NCBI GenBank assembly: GCA_030654015.1
Contig: JAURYI010000123.1
Coordinates: 1 to 64,000 of the forward strand
DNA: 64,000 nt
Direction of reading: 5' to 3'
Origin: Methylococcales bacterium
GTDB lineage: Bacteria; Pseudomonadota; Gammaproteobacteria; Methylococcales; Methylomonadaceae
Of this stretch, positions 48,308 to 59,000 are shown one piece after another; positions within the stretch are counted from its first letter, which is position 1; every line of letters begins with the position of its first letter. The position numbers and the translations under genes were made by a program. The notes beneath the pieces were generated by a model, which worked only from the letters and a program-made list of their open reading frames with translations, did not search any database and was not told the DNA's origin.

Positions 48308-50404
48308 TTAAACCTGTCGTCTGGCTTCGATGATATTCGGCAACTGGGTAATTTTGTCGAGTACCTGACTTAATTGCTGGGTGTTTTGAATTTGAATACT
48401 CATATTCAGTTCACCTGATAAATCGGGGTTGCTGGATAGCGTGGCACTGAAAATATGCACTTTCGCTTGCGCTAAAATGTGCGAAACATTATTCAATAAA
48501 TTTTGCGCATTATAGGCTTGAATGACAATCGGCACCGCGTGAGAGGTTTTTTCTACCGCCCACGAGACTGCTATCAACTGCACTTGTTTTTCGATACTTA
48601 ACTGAGTGATATTTTTGCAATTTTTACGGTGTACGGTGATGCCGTGATGATGGGAGATATAGCCGATAATGTCATCACCTAACACGGGCGAACAGCAATG
48701 TGCGAGCGAGGTTTGTACGTTATCAATCCCTGCAACTGAAATGACCGACTTAGCCGCCGCTTTTTTCTGTTTGACGTTGGTGAGCGTCTCTTCTAATTCG
48801 GGAACTTTTAAAAATGCGGCAAGTTGGCGGCTGTTAATCAGCCCTTTGCCGATGGCTTCTAAGAACGCATCGGTATCCGCTTGTTTAAAATGACTGATGG
48901 CATCGTTTAGATTGGGGTTTTTAATACCTAAACGGTGGCATTCTTTGTCTAAAATGGCTTTGCCTGCGGCAATTTTTTCGGTTTGTTTCTGATTGCCGAA
49001 CCAGCTTTTGACCCGACTGATGGCACGGTGTGATTTTAAATAACCTAAGTTAGGGTCTATCCAGTTATGATTGGGTGCGCCGTCTTTGGCGGTAAGAATT
49101 TCAACTTGTTCTCCTGATTTTAGGGCGTAAGTGAGTGGCACAATACGCCCGTTCACTTTTGCACCGCGACAGCGATGCCCTACTTCACTATGAATAGCGT
49201 AGGCAAAATCCAACGGGGTCGCGCCTTTGACCAAATCAATCAATTTACCCGCAGGTGTTAAGACATACACCCTATCGCCAAATAATTGATTCCGAAAATT
49301 TTCATCGTCGCTATCGGCTGGGTGTTTTTCTTCCAGCAATTTACGCAACGTGGCAACGCTTTGTTCCATTGCCGCCGTTTGTTTGCCGCCTTCTTTATAC
49401 GACCAATGCGCGGCAACGCCCAGCTCCGCGTAATCGTGCATATCCTGCGTGCGTATCTGCACTTCAATACGATTGCCATCGCTATCTAAAATAACGGTGT
49501 GCAGCGATTGATAGCCGTTTTCTTTAGGATTGGCAATGTAGTCATCAAATTCTTTGGGTAGGGTCTGCCATAAATTATGGACGATACCCAGCGCGGTATA
49601 GCAATGCGCCAAGTTATCGACAATCACGCGCACCGCTAATAAATCATACAACTCGTCTATCGACAGTTGTTTACGCTGCATTTTTTTCCAGATACTGTAA
49701 ATATGTTTGGGGCGACCATAACATTCACAGCTGACACCTTCTTCGGCTAAGGTGCTTTGCAATAAGTGAATAAAATTATTAACGCAGTTTTCCCGCTGGA
49801 CACGATTAACGGCAAGCGATTTGGCAATTTGCCGATAAGTAGCGGGTTCTAAATAGCGAAATGCCATGTCTTCCAGTTCCCATTTAAACTGGTGTATACC
49901 TAGACGGTTGGCAATCGGGGCGTAAATATCGAGGGTTTCCTGCGCGATAAAATGCCTGTCATCATAAGAAACGTGGGCTAAATTGCGCAACAATTGTATG
50001 CGGTAGGCTAATTTGACCAATACCGCGCGGACATCCTGTGTCATGGACAGTAACATTCGGCGCAGGGTTTCGGCTTGATGGGGTTTGTTCATCATTTCAG
50101 GCGAATACACTGCCAGTTTATTCAACCACACCACATCTTTAACCAAATTAGCAACGGTATCGCCGAACTGTTTTTTGATGTCAGTATCTACCAGACGCGG
50201 ATCACTTAAAATGGCTGCCAATACGGTGTTCAAATCCACATTAAAACCCATTAATATAGCCGCTACTTCAACGCCTTTGGGATAGTGATAATGCGGATCG
50301 TCAGGAATCGAGGCGACAATCGCTAACGCCTGTTCTATTTGCTGACGCTCAGATTCAGAAAACGCACTGAAAAGTGATGTTAAAGGTTCGCTATATGTTT
50401 GCAT
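48308..50404 (-). CDS. relA: RelA-type (p)ppGpp synthetase; hydrolase HD motif degenerate
   Basis: Synthetase motif KEFDDYIANPKENGYQSLHTVILDSDGNRIEVQIRTQDMHDYAELGVAAHWSYKEGG (acidic EFDD, RelA type); TVLAAILSDPRLVD in place of an LLHD..ED hydrolase motif; TGS and ACT domains. Confidence 0.94.
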   Translation of the reverse strand: MQTYSEPLTSLFSAFSESERQQIEQALAIVASIPDDPHYHYPKGVEVAAILMGFNVDLNTVLAAILSDPRLVDTDIKKQFGDTVANLVKDVVWLNKLAVYSPEMMNKPHQAETLRRMLLSMTQDVRAVLVKLAYRIQLLRNLAHVSYDDRHFIAQETLDIYAPIANRLGIHQFKWELEDMAFRYLEPATYRQIAKSLAVNRVQRENCVNNFIHLLQSTLAEEGVSCECYGRPKHIYSIWKKMQRKQLSIDELYDLLAVRVIVDNLAHCYTALGIVHNLWQTLPKEFDDYIANPKENGYQSLHTVILDSDGNRIEVQIRTQDMHDYAELGVAAHWSYKEGGKQTAAMEQSVATLRKLLEEKHPADSDDENFRNQLFGDRVYVLTPAGKLIDLVKGATPLDFAYAIHSEVGHRCRGAKVNGRIVPLTYALKSGEQVEILTAKDGAPNHNWIDPNLGYLKSHRAISRVKSWFGNQKQTEKIAAGKAILDKECHRLGIKNPNLNDAISHFKQADTDAFLEAIGKGLINSRQLAAFLKVPELEETLTNVKQKKAAAKSVISVAGIDNVQTSLAHCCSPVLGDDIIGYISHHHGITVHRKNCKNITQLSIEKQVQLIAVSWAVEKTSHAVPIVIQAYNAQNLLNNVSHILAQAKVHIFSATLSSNPDLSGELNMSIQIQNTQQLSQVLDKITQLPNIIEARRQV

Positions 50405-50563
50405 GAGGCGATTGTAAACGATTGAAAGAAATTAACGTGTAAGGTTCTTTATCATGATGAAACAGACTAGCAAGCAAACCTTATACCTACGTTAATAAAC
50501 ACGCTAAAAATAAACTCAGGTTTGCTACACTATGGATTCACACAACACACCGCAGAGACTATT

Positions 50564-51625
50564 ATGCCAATTACATTGAAAGAACTTGCTGATTTTTGTG
50601 ATGCTCACATTGAAGGCGGTAATCCGTCCAGCCTCATTGAATCCGCTGCTGATATTACCGCAGCTCAGGCAGGTCAAGTGACCCAGCTGACTAACAGTCG
50701 ATATACGCGCTATCTTAAAGACTCCAAGGCTTCCGCGTGTTTTATTGCCACTGATTTTGCCGTTGATAATAGTCCCGACACTATCGCGTTACTACGTTGC
50801 GCTGATCCTGAAATGGCGTTTATTAAAGCAGTGGGCTTGTTGCACCCTAATAGGGCTTATGGACAGCACATCGCACCACAAGCGGTACTGGGAAATAATG
50901 TCAACTTCGATGAAACTGTTCATATTGGTGCGTTTGCCGTCATTGGCGATGATGTCAATATCGGCGAAGGCAGCGTGGTATTGGCAGGTGCGTACATCGG
51001 TAATAATGTCAAAATCGGCAAGCACTGTCGCATTTATCCTTATGCTGTTATTTATGACGACGTGGTTCTGGGTGATAAGGTCATTATTCACTCTGGCGCG
51101 ATTATCGGTGCCGATGGGTTCGGTTACAAATTCAGAAATAATGCCCATGTCAAAGTGCCGCAAGTCGGTAATGTCGTGATTGCTGATAATGTCGAGATTG
51201 GTGCTAATACCTGTATTGACCGTGGCGCGTTAGGCAGCACAACAATAGGTGCGGGTAGTAAAATAGATAATTTAGTACAGGTCGGACACAATAATCAAGT
51301 CGGTAAACATGTGATTATGTGCGGCTTAACAGGCGTGTCGGGTTCTTGTACCATTGGTGATTACGCGATTCTAGCAGGTAGCTCAGGCATAGCGGATCAC
51401 GTCAATATCGGACAGGGCGCGGTGATTATGGCGCGGTCAGGTGTAGCAGGTGATGTAGCGGCTGGCACGCAAATGTTCGGCAGTCCTGCAAAAGAGAAAC
51501 GTATTGCTTATAAAGAACAAATCGCCATCAGCAAATTACCTGAATTATTGAAGACAGTAAAACAATTGGAAGAAAAGATTCAAGCGTTGGAAAAACAGGG
51601 GGATAATGATGTTCAGTGCGAGTAA
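50564..51625 (+). CDS. lpxD: UDP-3-O-(3-hydroxyacyl)glucosamine N-acyltransferase
   Basis: Hexapeptide repeats; [59 protein letters not shown] at 50564 preferred over upstream start 50522. Confidence 0.97.
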   Translation: MPITLKELADFCDAHIEGGNPSSLIESAADITAAQAGQVTQLTNSRYTRYLKDSKASACFIATDFAVDNSPDTIALLRCADPEMAFIKAVGLLHPNRAYGQHIAPQAVLGNNVNFDETVHIGAFAVIGDDVNIGEGSVVLAGAYIGNNVKIGKHCRIYPYAVIYDDVVLGDKVIIHSGAIIGADGFGYKFRNNAHVKVPQVGNVVIADNVEIGANTCIDRGALGSTTIGAGSKIDNLVQVGHNNQVGKHVIMCGLTGVSGSCTIGDYAILAGSSGIADHVNIGQGAVIMARSGVAGDVAAGTQMFGSPAKEKRIAYKEQIAISKLPELLKTVKQLEEKIQALEKQGDNDVQCE

Positions 51626-51644
51626 TCACTGAATTTCGGACATA

Positions 51645-51682
51645 AAAAACCCCCCGAAAAGGTCAATAAACGGGGGGTTAAT
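51645..51682. terminator. Terminator between convergent lpxD and a small ORF
   Basis: aaccccccg aaaaggtcaataaa cggggggtt with A-run upstream and T-rich flank. Confidence 0.85.
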
Positions 51683-51685
51683 ATC

Positions 51686-51895
51686 TTATTTGCCTGAGAT
51701 TTGCTCAGCAGATGCGTTGTTGCTAGTGTGTCTTTTTTCAATTTTGGTAAACACTTCTTTTTGTGATTCAGCAACTGCACCACTTTGTAAATGTTTAGTT
51801 TCGTCCGCTTTCAACATAACAACTAAGACGATAATCGCAGCAATACAAACACCGACGATCAACCACAGATTATCTTTTTCTTCTACTTCAGCCAT
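51686..51895 (-). CDS. Small single-TM protein of unknown function
   Basis: MAEVEEKDNLWLIVGVCIAAIIVLVVMLKADETKHLQSGAVAESQKEVFTKIEKRHTSNNASAEQISGK; AGAGGA upstream of ATG at 51895. Confidence 0.7.
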   Translation of the reverse strand: MAEVEEKDNLWLIVGVCIAAIIVLVVMLKADETKHLQSGAVAESQKEVFTKIEKRHTSNNASAEQISGK

Positions 51896-52341
51896 TTTAA
51901 AATCCTCTAAACTTATAGTTATGTGTATGATTTCTCTCTCCTCAAGAGAGCTACTCAAATATATTTTGAGCAGGTTGTCTGAATCTTTTTCTAAACAACG
52001 GGGTAATTTTTATCATGAGACATGGTGTCGTGTCAAAACTATAAATAAAAAACTGTTAAATAATTTTGTAACTGTTGATTTTATTCATTACCAAGCACTT
52101 GTGCCGTAACCTGTTAAGTCGATGATTATTAATACTATATTGTTTTTATCAGCCGCATTCAGGTAGTCATTTATGACTATATATAAATCGCTGCAACGTA
52201 TTCAAATAAATCTGCTGGACAGGTCTTCCTTAACGTTGGTAATTTTGAATTTTCCCACTCGTTCTTGCGCTAAAATAACACTGGCAGTCTCGCCATTGTT
52301 ATACAATGTTTGCCCTATTTTGCCGCTGAATACTTTCTTAC

Positions 52342-55300
52342 ATGAATACACCCAAAAAACTATCGCGCTCCGATATACAGTTCGGATGTACTGCCAACAC
52401 TTATGAACGTGGTATCGAGTATTATGCGAAAGGACGTGTACTTAATCTTGGCATTGTCAGTAAAGGCGCGCTTTTTGTGCAACTGAGCGCAACAGTTAAA
52501 GGCAATGATGTTATTCCCTACAAGCAGAATATTCGTATCACCTGGCGCGCAGATCATCGTTCTGCGGCTATTTCAGGGAACTGCTCCTGTCCTATCGGCT
52601 ACAATTGCAAACACGTTGTTGCCGCCTGCCTCATGTATCAATATTCCCTGCAAAGTGCCACCACGGATGCGAGCTGTCTGGACTGGCTGAATACGCTGGA
52701 TGAACCCGCAACGGAACCCGATAGCCATCAGGAGTTTATTGCTTACATACTCAATTCTGCCATTAACAGCCCGCATGAATTTACCGTCGAACTGCGCGTC
52801 ACCAAACTAAAAAAATCAGGGGGGCTGAACAAGGGACGCGGTCTGTCATTACAGCATATTCCTTTCCTGCGCCACGACTACAACTATTTGCAACCCGAAG
52901 ATCAGGACATTGTAAAACTGCTCACTGCCTTGGAGACCAATTATCATGGCAACAATCCACGTCTTGTCGGTAATATCGGTTTTCTTGTGCTAACCAAATT
53001 ATTACACACAGGGCGTTTATTCTGGCACGACAATACCCTTAAGGCATTACGCTCTGGAGCTAACCGAGATCTGGATTTTAACTGGCAACAATCCAGTCAG
53101 GGCGATTACCAATTATCCATCGCTGTTGAACCTGAAGCGCAATTGATGCTCACTAACCCGCCGCAATATCTCGACATCAATACAAACACGATTGGCGCGT
53201 TTAATCAGCAACTCAGTGATGAGCAATTAAAAAAATACTTCTCCGCACCGCGTATTCCTGCCGCTCATGCGGAGGAGTTCAGCAGACGGTTACTGGTCGA
53301 ACACAGCACACACCCACTCCCTGCGCCAAAAAAAATCCCCATCACAGAAGTGCGCGACTTAACACCTACGCCCAAACTACGCTTGTTCGGCGCACAACTG
53401 CCTGACCGACACAGCACACTGCATTTAATGGCGGTGAGTTTTCATTATGGGCAATGGCCAGTATCGGCAAAAAACCTTGAACCCTACAGTATTATCAAAA
53501 CCACCTCACCGCTGATTCGCATACAACGGCACACCGCCGCTGAACAGGCGGCTATTGCCCGACTCGCTGACTGGGGTTTTATGCCCCCTGTTGTTGACGT
53601 ACCCGATGAAAAAGCCCTGCTATTGACCAGCAACGCCAACGACGCGCAATGGGGCGATTTTCTGCAAAACGCACTGCCTGAACTGGAAAAAGACGGCTGG
53701 ATTATCGACACCGATGACAGCTTTAAACTGACATTTCAACAGGCAGAAAGCTGGGATGCCGACATCAGCGAAAGTAAAAATGACTGGTTTGAAATGCGCT
53801 TTACCGTTGACATTAACGGACAGCCCTACCCATTACTGCCGTTAATCATGCCCGTGCTGGAAAATTATTCACTGGACGCGCTCCCCGAACACCTCAACCT
53901 GCCGTTAGGCAATTATCAATACCTGAGCGTTCCCAGCGAAAAACTCAAGCCCATTCTCGCGGTATTGATGGAATTATTCAATGCCAGTTTGTTAGGCAAA
54001 GACGGCACACTCAAACTGTCCCGTTTTAACGCCGCCAGTCTGGCAAATCTGGAAACCCACAGCTACGGCTTATTTTCTCTCACAGGCGGGCAAAAACTGC
54101 GCGAATTAGGGCAAAAACTCAACAACTTTGCAGGCATTGAAAACGTTGCCCTGCCGACCAACTTTCACGCCGAACTGCGCCCATACCAACAACAAGGCTT
54201 AAACTGGCTGCAATTCTTGCGTGAATACAATTTTGCGGGCATTCTCGCCGATGACATGGGTTTGGGTAAAACCGTGCAAACCCTCGTGCATCTGCTGGTC
54301 GAAAAACAATCAGGACGCATGACCAATCCCTGCTTAATCATTGCCCCGACCAGCCTGATGAGCAACTGGCGGCGCGAAGCAGAACGCTTTACTCCAGACC
54401 TCAGTGTTTTGATTTTACAAGGCACAGACCGCAAACAACACTTCGACAAAATCAACGACTACGATTTAGTGCTGACCACCTACCCGCTACTGCCCAGAGA
54501 CGAAGACGTATTACTCAAACATCGTTATCATTATCTGGTGTTGGACGAAGCGCAAACCGTGAAAAACCCCACCGCCATTGCCGCCCAACTGGTGCGTAAA
54601 ATCACCACCAACCACCGTTTATGCCTGACAGGCACACCGATGGAAAATCACTTAGGCGAACTGTGGACACAATTTGATTTTTTAATGCCGCACTTCTTAG
54701 GCACTAGCACCACGTTTAAAAAACACTACCGCACTCCGATTGAAAACCTAGGCGATAGCGAACGTAAAGCCCAATTATCACGCCGCCTCGCGCCGTTTAT
54801 GCTCCGCCGCACCAAACAGGCAGTGGCGACCGAATTACCCGCTAAAACCGAAATTATTCGCAGCGTCCCCCTGCATCCCAAACAAGCCACACTCTACGAA
54901 AGCATCCGCCTGACCATGGAGAAAAAAGTGCGTGATGCCATTGCCGAACGCGGCTTATCACGCAGCCACATCACCATTCTGGACGCGCTATTGAAATTGC
55001 GGCAAACGTGTTGCGATCCGCGCACTTTATCGCTGAAAGAAGCACAAAAAATCACCGAATCCGCCAAACTGGATTTACTCATGGACATCCTGCCCGAACA
55101 ACTCGAAGAAGGGCGGCGCATTCTGGTATTTTCCCAATTCACCCGCATGATTGCGCTGATTGAAGCCGAACTAACCGCACGCGACATCGGCTACAGCAAA
55201 CTCACAGGGCAAACCAAAAGACGCGATGACGCGATTGAATTGTTTAAAAGCGGCGCGGTCAACGTGTTTTTAATCAGCTTAAAGGCAGGCGGAGTCGGCT

Positions 55301-55572
55301 TAAACCTGACCGAAGCCGACACCGTGATTATTTATGACCCGTGGTGGAATCCTGCCTCCGAAAGTCAGGCAGCCGACCGCGCCCACCGTATCGGACAAGA
55401 CAAACCCGTGTTTGTTTATAAGCTAATCACAGAAAACACCGTCGAAGAAAAAATTATCGCCATGCAGGAACGCAAACGCGCCCTAGCCGACAGCATCTAT
55501 ACCGACGGTGCAAAAGAAGAAAGCCTCGCACTAACCGCTGAAGATTTAACGGTATTGTTTGAGCCGTTGTGA
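52342..55572 (+). CDS. SNF2-family DEAD/DEAH helicase with N-terminal SWIM zinc finger
   Basis: SWIM CSCPIGYNCKHVVAACLMYQ; LADDMGLGKTVQTLVHLL, LDEAQTVKNP, LTGTPMENHLGELWTQFDFLMP, SLKAGGVGLNLTEADTVIIYDPWWNPASESQAADRAHRIGQ. Confidence 0.96.
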   Translation: MNTPKKLSRSDIQFGCTANTYERGIEYYAKGRVLNLGIVSKGALFVQLSATVKGNDVIPYKQNIRITWRADHRSAAISGNCSCPIGYNCKHVVAACLMYQYSLQSATTDASCLDWLNTLDEPATEPDSHQEFIAYILNSAINSPHEFTVELRVTKLKKSGGLNKGRGLSLQHIPFLRHDYNYLQPEDQDIVKLLTALETNYHGNNPRLVGNIGFLVLTKLLHTGRLFWHDNTLKALRSGANRDLDFNWQQSSQGDYQLSIAVEPEAQLMLTNPPQYLDINTNTIGAFNQQLSDEQLKKYFSAPRIPAAHAEEFSRRLLVEHSTHPLPAPKKIPITEVRDLTPTPKLRLFGAQLPDRHSTLHLMAVSFHYGQWPVSAKNLEPYSIIKTTSPLIRIQRHTAAEQAAIARLADWGFMPPVVDVPDEKALLLTSNANDAQWGDFLQNALPELEKDGWIIDTDDSFKLTFQQAESWDADISESKNDWFEMRFTVDINGQPYPLLPLIMPVLENYSLDALPEHLNLPLGNYQYLSVPSEKLKPILAVLMELFNASLLGKDGTLKLSRFNAASLANLETHSYGLFSLTGGQKLRELGQKLNNFAGIENVALPTNFHAELRPYQQQGLNWLQFLREYNFAGILADDMGLGKTVQTLVHLLVEKQSGRMTNPCLIIAPTSLMSNWRREAERFTPDLSVLILQGTDRKQHFDKINDYDLVLTTYPLLPRDEDVLLKHRYHYLVLDEAQTVKNPTAIAAQLVRKITTNHRLCLTGTPMENHLGELWTQFDFLMPHFLGTSTTFKKHYRTPIENLGDSERKAQLSRRLAPFMLRRTKQAVATELPAKTEIIRSVPLHPKQATLYESIRLTMEKKVRDAIAERGLSRSHITILDALLKLRQTCCDPRTLSLKEAQKITESAKLDLLMDILPEQLEEGRRILVFSQFTRMIALIEAELTARDIGYSKLTGQTKRRDDAIELFKSGAVNVFLISLKAGGVGLNLTEADTVIIYDPWWNPASESQAADRAHRIGQDKPVFVYKLITENTVEEKIIAMQERKRALADSIYTDGAKEESLALTAEDLTVLFEPL

Positions 55573-55625
55573 AAACACAGCTATTTTGAACTAAATGGCT
55601 GTTGTTTTTGCAGATACCGTTGAGC

Positions 55626-55658
55626 ATGACTGCCAGTCTTCAAAGCACTGGCAGTCAT
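55626..55658. repeat. Palindromic repeat copy 2 (atgactgccagt...actggcagtcat)
   Basis: Same 12-bp arms and a similar cttcaa-containing loop as 41699-41731; again between convergent genes. Confidence 0.85.
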
Positions 55659-55677
55659 TCATACTTTGCAATCGCTA

Positions 55678-55911
55678 TTATTTTTTGGGGTTTAAACCCT
55701 TATAAACAGTCTGATCGCTTTTGCCCACAGGGTCAGGCTCATGTATCTGTGATGGAGCGCGGGTGTCGCCCGATGATAGATAAGTAAACAGCATCGGTAG
55801 CAATACCAAAATAGCCATGACTACCGCCAGCCCTAAAACACCCAGCAAAAACGGTTTTAATGGCGAGACAATATTTTCCTCTTCGGCGGATGTTTCTTCT
55901 TCAGTTTTCAT
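55678..55911 (-). CDS. Small single-TM protein of unknown function
   Basis: MKTEEETSAEEENIVSPLKPFLLGVLGLAVVMAILVLLPMLFTYLSSGDTRAPSQIHEPDPVGKSDQTVYKGLNPKK; purine-rich aaggtaattact leader upstream. Confidence 0.65.
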   Translation of the reverse strand: MKTEEETSAEEENIVSPLKPFLLGVLGLAVVMAILVLLPMLFTYLSSGDTRAPSQIHEPDPVGKSDQTVYKGLNPKK

Positions 55912-56042
55912 AGTAATTACCTTTTATTGTTATATGGATGAAATACAATTCCTCGGAACCTAATGCGCGAGATAAAACCTTGATATTATTAATCTAATAT
56001 TGGCAGTACAACGCAAGTTTACTGTATGATAATTAGCTAATT

Positions 56043-59000
56043 ATGTACAGAGTAGAGACTATGCTTTCACACATTTCTGGCTACCGCATTACCGAAACGC
56101 TGCATTCATCGGCAAAGTCCATTGTCTATTTAGCGGCGCGTGACAGTGATGATGTGCCAGTCGTCATTAAAACCCTCAATGAGGCGTATCCCAATCATCA
56201 GCAAATCGCGCGCTTCCTGCACGAAGTTGATATTCATAAAAAACTCACTAACATACACGGCGTTGCCAGTGTCTATAACGTAGAAAATCATGGACATCAA
56301 CAGGCACTGGTACTGGAATATATTTCGGGCGGTGAGCTGGCAAAACAGCTGGATCACACTGCCGATCACTTTATCGGCTTATTTTTCAAGTCTGCCATAC
56401 AAATCGCCGACGCGCTGAGTGCCATTCATCAGCAGGGCATTATTCACAAAGACATCAAGCCCAAAAATATTTTATGGCAGCCGCACCTTGAAACCATAAA
56501 AATTATTGATTTCGGTATTGCCAGCGAATCGGTCAACGAAAAACAAAGCCAGAACAGCCTGTTTCTGACCGGTTCTCTGCCTTTTTTATCGCCTGAACAA
56601 ACAGGACGCATGAATCGTTCTGTTGATTATCGCTCCGATTTTTATTCGTTAGGCGTAACATTTTATAAGCTGTTATCGGGCGAATTACCGTTTGATGTCA
56701 GTGAAAATGATCCGATGGCATGGGTGCATTGTCATATTGCGCGTACCCCCAAACCGTTAATGATAAAAGAGTCTGCTATTGCCCCCGCGTTATCGGCGAT
56801 TATTAATAAGCTGATGGCAAAAAATGCCGAAGATCGTTATCAAAGTGCCTTGGGCTTAAAAAATGATTTGCAATACTGTTACAGCCAATGGCACAGCACG
56901 GGTGCTATCGGTGCGTTTGTCGCGGGGCAGCGGGATGTTATTGACCGTTTTGACATTCCGCAAAAACTCTATGGTCGTGAACAGGAACTCGCCTTGTTGT
57001 CGGAAGCGTTTGCCGAAGTTGCAAGAGGCGACTGCCAGTTATTTCTGGTGAACGGGTTTTCGGGGATTGGTAAATCGGTATTGATTAACGAAATACACAA
57101 ACCCATTGTGGCAAAAAACGGCTATTTTATCAGCGGTAAATTCGATCAGTTTCAGCGCAACATTCCTTACTCCGCCTTGGTACAGGCATTGCGCGGGCTA
57201 ATGCAGCAATTATTGACCGAATCCTCAGAACGCTTATATCAATGGCGCAATAAATTATTAGGCGCACTCGGCAGCAACGGGCGGGTGTTGATTGATTTTA
57301 TTCCTGAGCTGGAACAAATTATCGGCGAGCAACAACCCGTTCCCCATTTAGGCACCGAAGAAAATCAAAACCGTTTTAATTATGTAGCCCTGCAATTTTT
57401 GCAATTATTTGCGCGTAAAAAGCATCCTTTAGTGCTGTTTATTGATGATCTGCAATGGATGGATTCAGCCAGTTTACATTTAATTAAACTGTTTATGCTC
57501 AGTGAGCAGCTAAGTCATTTCTTATTATTAGGCGCGTATCGGGATAATGAAGTGGAGGCTTATCATCCATTGCCGCTGATGATTGCGGAGCTTAAAAAGG
57601 CACGGGTTAATGTTTTCGACTTAACATTAAAACCGCTGCAATTGCACTGCATTAATCAATTAGTCAGCGAGTCTATTTATACCGATGCAGAAAAAACCCT
57701 GCCGTTGGCACAAGCCATTTTGCATAAAACCGACGGTAATCCGTTTTTTATCAATCAATTTTTAAAACAGAGTGTTGATACGGGTTTATTAGCGTTTGAT
57801 GCGGCGCAAAAAAGTTGGCAATGGGATTTGGAGAGCATCAGTCAGCAGCCGAGTTGTGACAATGTGGTTGATTTAATGGTGGCAAAAATGGCGCGTTTAT
57901 CGCCCGTCACGCAAAATTTACTGCGCCTGAGTGCCTGTATCGGCAGTGTATTTGATTTGCATACGCTGGCGATTATCAGTGAAAAAAGCGTCCAGCAGGT
58001 CGCTGGTGAGTTATGGCCTGCCGTGACAGCAGGCTTATTAATTGCGCAGGGTGACGAACACGCTTTACTAAAAAGCATCAGCGAACACAGTTCCGTTGTT
58101 GAGCAGGATTTTCCTAATGCGGTGGATAAATTCCTGCATGATAGAGTGCAGCAAGCCGCCTATTCCCTGATTGCCGACAACGACAAACAACGGGTGCATT
58201 TAAAAATCGGGCGGTTATTATTACAAAATACCCCTGAAAGCGAACTGGACAACGTCTGTTTTGATATTGTCGAGCATTATAATAAAAGTATTGCCTTATT
58301 AACCGATGAGGCTGAACGCCATCGGTTAGCCGAACTTAATTTAATGGCAGGGCAGAAAGCCAAAGAAGCGACCGCTTATTACCCCGCATTACTGTATTTT
58401 AAAAACGCCACTGCCTGCTTGCCCAGTTCTGAAGCTGGAGCTTGGGAGCGAGCGCAAGCCTTACGTTTTGCGGTGCAGAAAGGGCAGATAGAATGTCATT
58501 TTTTGCTGAGTGAGATTGACGCAGGGCTGCAACAAGCCGATGCTTTATTGGAAGTGTGTCAAAACGTCACCGATAAAGTTGAACTGAATAACCTGCTGAT
58601 TTTGTATTACGGCGGCGCGGGGCAGATGGATAAAGCCATTGATATTGCGCTGGATTCATTGCGATTATTTGCAATGGATATTCCAAGAAGTCCCAATCAA
58701 GCGCAGTTATTATTGGAGTTGGCGCGTGCAAAACTCAAATTGGGGCGCAAAACAGCAGATGATTTAAGCGCGTTGCCGTTAATCGAAGATGAGGCGGTTC
58801 ATGCTGTTTTCAGCTTACTGAAAGAACTGATTGCGCCCACTTATCTGCAAGGTTTAAATCAGCTGTTGCCGTACATTATTTTGCGGATGTTCAATCTCAC
58901 GCTGACCCACGGTAACGGCCCCGTGTCGTCGTTCGCCTATTCGGGTTATGCGTTGCTGTGGTCGAAACTGGGTGATTTTGCGGAAGCACATCGTTTTGGT

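Noticed and set aside
48308-50404. Calling the gene spoT (bifunctional)
   Set aside because: The hydrolase HD motif is replaced (AILSDPRLVD) and the synthetase has the RelA-type EFDD, so relA is the better call.
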